The notes under the pieces: generated by a model | Database searches by the model: none | The model's input: only the letters and a program-made list of their open reading frames with translations | Told to the model about the DNA's origin: nothing | Part shown: positions 31,056 to 33,663 of the stretch, piece by piece | Position numbering within the stretch: the first letter of the stretch is position 1 | Layout: each line of letters opens with the position of its first letter | Assembly: GCF_001421415.1 (NCBI RefSeq) | Contig: NZ_LMKH01000009.1 | Coordinates: 44,514 to 78,176 of the forward strand | Direction: 5' to 3' | DNA: 33,663 nucleotides | Source: Sphingomonas sp. Leaf208 | GTDB lineage: Bacteria; Pseudomonadota; Alphaproteobacteria; Sphingomonadales; Sphingomonadaceae | Translations under genes and position numbers: made by a program

Positions 31056-33663
31056 CGCGCGGATCGGTCCGCAAGGCCTTTCGTGCCGATACGCTTGGCA
31101 TCACAGTCGCCGCTCTGCTGACGCTGGTCGTCGTGACGGTGCCGCTGGATATGAAATCGCAGTGGATCTTTGCTAGCGTGTCGATCCTGGGCGCGATCGT
31201 GCTCGGGCGGTCGAAGTCGCGTCGTGGGACGCTGGTGCTCGCCCTGCTGTCGCTGGTCGTATCGACGCGTTATCTGTTCTGGCGGACCACCGCGACGCTC
31301 GAATTCGAAAGCGCGCTGGGCACGTTGCTCGGCATGGGACTGTACCTCGCCGAACTTTATGCGTGGGTCATCCTCGCGCTCGGCGTGCTCCAGACCGCGT
31401 GGCCGCTCGATCGCCAGTCGGTCGAGCCGGAGGGCGAACCGCACGAATGGCCGACCGTCGACGTCTATATCCCGACCTATAACGAAAGCCTGGAGATCGT
31501 CCGGACGACCGTGCTCGCGGCGCTCGACATGGATTACCCGCGCGATCGCTATCACGTTTACCTGCTCGACGACGGTCGCCGGCCTGAATTCCGCGCGTTC
31601 GCGCGGTCTGTCGGCTGCGGCTACATCACGCGCGCCGATAACAACCATGCGAAGGCGGGCAATCTGAACGCCGCGATGTCGAACACCGAAGGCTCGCTGA
31701 TCGCGATCTTCGACTGCGATCACGTCCCGACGCGCGCCTTCCTGCAGATGACGGTCGGCTGGTTCCAGCGCGACAAAAAACTCGCGCTCGTCCAGACGCC
31801 GCATCACTTCTATTCGCCCGATCCGGTCCAGCGTAACCTGGGCTCGGTCCGCGACCTGCCGGGCGAGGGCGACCTGTTCTACGGCGCGGTTCAGCGCGGC
31901 AACGATCTGTGGGACGCCGCTTTCTTCTGCGGGTCGTGCGCGATCATCCGCCGCGCGGCGCTTGCCGACACCAATGGATTCGCGTTCGAGACCGTCACGG
32001 AGGATGCGCATACCGCGCTGCGCCTGCAACGCATGGGCTGGTCGACCGCGTATCTCGGCATCCGGCTGTCGGCCGGACTCGCGACCGAGCGGCTGGTGCT
32101 GCACATCGGGCAGCGTATCCGCTGGGCACGTGGGATGACGCAGATCCTGCGCATCGACAATCCGTTGTTCGGTCGTGGCCTGAGCTTGCAACAGCGGTTT
32201 TGCTACCTCAACGCGATGCTGCATTTCCAGTTTCCGCTGCCGCGCATCGCCTTTCTGACCAGCCCGCTCGCATATCTCATCCTCGGCGAGAACATCATTC
32301 ATGCGTCTGCCGGGATGATCTTCGCCTATGCCGCCGCGCATCTCTACTGCGCGCAGGTATCGGGCGGCCGGTTGCAGGGTGGCGATCGCCGGCCGTTCTG
32401 GGGGGAAGTGTACGAGACGATCCTGGCGTTCCACTTAGTCCGGCCGACCGTCGTAACGCTGTTCCGGCCGCATGGCGGCAAGTTCAACGTCACCGACAAG
32501 GGCTCGCTGCTCGACAAGACGCATTTCGACACCGCGACTGCGCGTCCGCACCTGATCTGTATCGGCTTGGTGCTGTTCGGCATCGCGTTCGGGTGCGTCA
32601 AATACTTCTTCTTCGCGCATCTGTTCAACATCCAGGGCGATACGCTGGTGCTGAACACGGTGTGGGCGGTTTTCAGCCTCGTCATCCTGCTCGCTGCCGT
32701 ATCGGTCGCGCGCGAGACGCGGCAGGTCCGCGAGTACATCCGCATTCCCGTCCAGTTGCCGGCGACGCTCTATTTCAGCGACGGCCATGTCGTCGATGCG
32801 GAAACGATCGACCTTTCGATGGGCGGTCTTGCGATCACCGCGCCACCGGGCGTGACGCTCGCCGACCGCGAGGTCACCCACGTCGCGCTGCCGATGGGGG
32901 ATGAAGTGCTCACCCTCCCAGTCGAAACGCAACTTATCGACAAGACCTTGGTCACCATGCGGTTTCTGGAACTCGACATGCTTCAATTACGTCAACTCGT
33001 CCGCGCCGTCATGGGCCGCAACGATGCCTGGGAACCCGAGGCACCGCGGCGTCCGGTCTCAACGCTGCGCTCGCTCCACGACATTCTGGTCGTAGATCTC
33101 GTCACACTCAAACGCTTGCTCGGCTTAAACCGCGCAGAACGCCATCGCGAACGGATCCGGCTAAAGGCAGTAACCGCATCGCTTGCTGCCGCGGCATTGG
33201 TGATGAGCGTCAGCCTGCCGCAGCCGGTCGCCGCGCAGGCTCCAACCGTACCGGTGTCCGCACCCGAAGCACCGGGCGGTATCCGCCAGGAGCGCCTGAC
33301 GCTGCGCGACCTGCGTATCGGCAGCGCGATCCGCCTTGCCGGCACCCGCGGCGAGATCGCGATCCCGTTCGGGCTTCGCAGCAACGAGGTCGTCACGGCA
33401 GCCAACCTGACGCTCGCGCTCGCCTGGTCGCCGGCATTGCTGCCGGATCTGAGCCAGTTCGTCGTGATCCTGAACGGCGAGGTCGTCCGTACGGTTCGGC
33501 TCACGCCCGACGGTGCCGGCGGTCAGCAGCTCACGATGGCGGTCAATCCCGCGCTGTTCCTGCCGGGCGACAACCAGCTCAATCTGCGCTTGATCGGTCA
33601 CTACACCCGCGATTGCGAGGATCCGTTCCACAGCTCGCTCTGGGCGAACGTCAGCAATACGCG
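31052..33663 (+). CDS. bcsA: Cellulose synthase BcsA fused to BcsB (runs off the right edge)
   Basis: BcsA polymerises UDP-glucose into cellulose and exports it through the inner membrane. Membrane helices lie at about 15-100. The GT2 domain has DDG at 173-175, DCD at 221-223, FFCGS at about 293, TED at 316-318 and QRIRW at 354-358. More membrane helices follow, then the gating-loop motif FNVTDKG. The PilZ domain binds c-di-GMP (RxxxR at 560-564, DLSMGG at 587-592). Instead of stopping, the frame stays open through a linker, a hydrophobic segment at 710-727 (SLAAAALVMSVSLPQPVAAQ) and then BcsB sequence (LTLRDLRIGSAIRLAGTRGE, then GHYTRDCEDPFHSSLW). I read all codons from 33002 to 33300 without a stop, and no complete-frame end occurs before 33663. 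So the gene is a BcsAB fusion like AcsAB of Komagataeibacter; an internal start for BcsB (ATG 33206 region) is the alternative. Confidence 0.92.
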   Translation, partial: MTRGSVRKAFRADTLGITVAALLTLVVVTVPLDMKSQWIFASVSILGAIVLGRSKSRRGTLVLALLSLVVSTRYLFWRTTATLEFESALGTLLGMGLYLAELYAWVILALGVLQTAWPLDRQSVEPEGEPHEWPTVDVYIPTYNESLEIVRTTVLAALDMDYPRDRYHVYLLDDGRRPEFRAFARSVGCGYITRADNNHAKAGNLNAAMSNTEGSLIAIFDCDHVPTRAFLQMTVGWFQRDKKLALVQTPHHFYSPDPVQRNLGSVRDLPGEGDLFYGAVQRGNDLWDAAFFCGSCAIIRRAALADTNGFAFETVTEDAHTALRLQRMGWSTAYLGIRLSAGLATERLVLHIGQRIRWARGMTQILRIDNPLFGRGLSLQQRFCYLNAMLHFQFPLPRIAFLTSPLAYLILGENIIHASAGMIFAYAAAHLYCAQVSGGRLQGGDRRPFWGEVYETILAFHLVRPTVVTLFRPHGGKFNVTDKGSLLDKTHFDTATARPHLICIGLVLFGIAFGCVKYFFFAHLFNIQGDTLVLNTVWAVFSLVILLAAVSVARETRQVREYIRIPVQLPATLYFSDGHVVDAETIDLSMGGLAITAPPGVTLADREVTHVALPMGDEVLTLPVETQLIDKTLVTMRFLELDMLQLRQLVRAVMGRNDAWEPEAPRRPVSTLRSLHDILVVDLVTLKRLLGLNRAERHRERIRLKAVTASLAAAALVMSVSLPQPVAAQAPTVPVSAPEAPGGIRQERLTLRDLRIGSAIRLAGTRGEIAIPFGLRSNEVVTAANLTLALAWSPALLPDLSQFVVILNGEVVRTVRLTPDGAGGQQLTMAVNPALFLPGDNQLNLRLIGHYTRDCEDPFHSSLWANVSNT

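Noticed and set aside
30956..32434. Long minus-strand frame of 492 codons opposite bcsQ-bcsA
   Set aside because: It is a shadow of the GC-rich bcsA coding strand; its product is Arg/Glu/Asp-rich with no known domain, while the plus strand gives all BcsA motifs.

Overview
The window looks like accessory DNA from a GC-rich alphaproteobacterium, most probably a sphingomonad. The reasons are an RPA-type plasmid initiator next to parAB, a large TonB-dependent receptor, many tiny uncharacterised proteins of a kind I associate with Sphingomonas, and a bcs cellulose locus. The genus is an inference from gene style; no rRNA or marker gene is present.

Layout. 1-2.3 kb: broken IS110 and IS5-family elements and a decayed HNH-like gene. 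2.5-4.5 kb: an intact 3-hydroxyacyl-CoA dehydrogenase and two unknown genes. 4.5-6.6 kb: nested insertion-sequence (IS) debris (end of an IS3 element, IS30 transposase, an IS21 deletion derivative). 6.7-9.3 kb: a prlF-yhaV toxin-antitoxin pair with a palindromic operator, an HNH-like gene, a resolvase remnant and a small unknown gene. 10-13.1 kb: a TonB-dependent receptor. 13.7-17.6 kb: a run of about a dozen tiny genes, several missed by a 60-residue cutoff. Four of them are each preceded by a copy of one hairpin repeat, and two encode SANT/Myb-like DNA-binding proteins. 17.8-18.0 kb: two strong terminators. 18.1-19.2 kb: a frameshifted response regulator and the other end of an IS3 element.

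19.3-23.3 kb is a plasmid backbone: five iterons of about 22 bp, a repA broken by two frameshifts and a stop, two parS-like palindromes, and intact parB and parA. 23.4-24.7 kb has broken IS110 and IS481-type transposases. 24.8-27.3 kb has a divergent pair, an unknown HTH-like protein and a tyrosine recombinase, with a 10-5-10 palindrome between them.

27.5-33.7 kb looks like functional backbone. A GAF-GGDEF-EAL protein with intact catalytic motifs is followed by bcsR-like, bcsQ and bcsA, overlapping by 1-4 nt. The bcsA frame runs without a stop into BcsB sequence to the window edge, so it encodes a BcsA-BcsB fusion. BcsA carries a PilZ domain, so c-di-GMP made or destroyed by the upstream protein could act on this synthase; that link is an inference.

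The many frameshifted IS and rep genes beside intact par, receptor and bcs genes suggest that an old plasmid was captured by, or joined to, another replicon. Base-calling errors are the main alternative explanation for the frameshifts.
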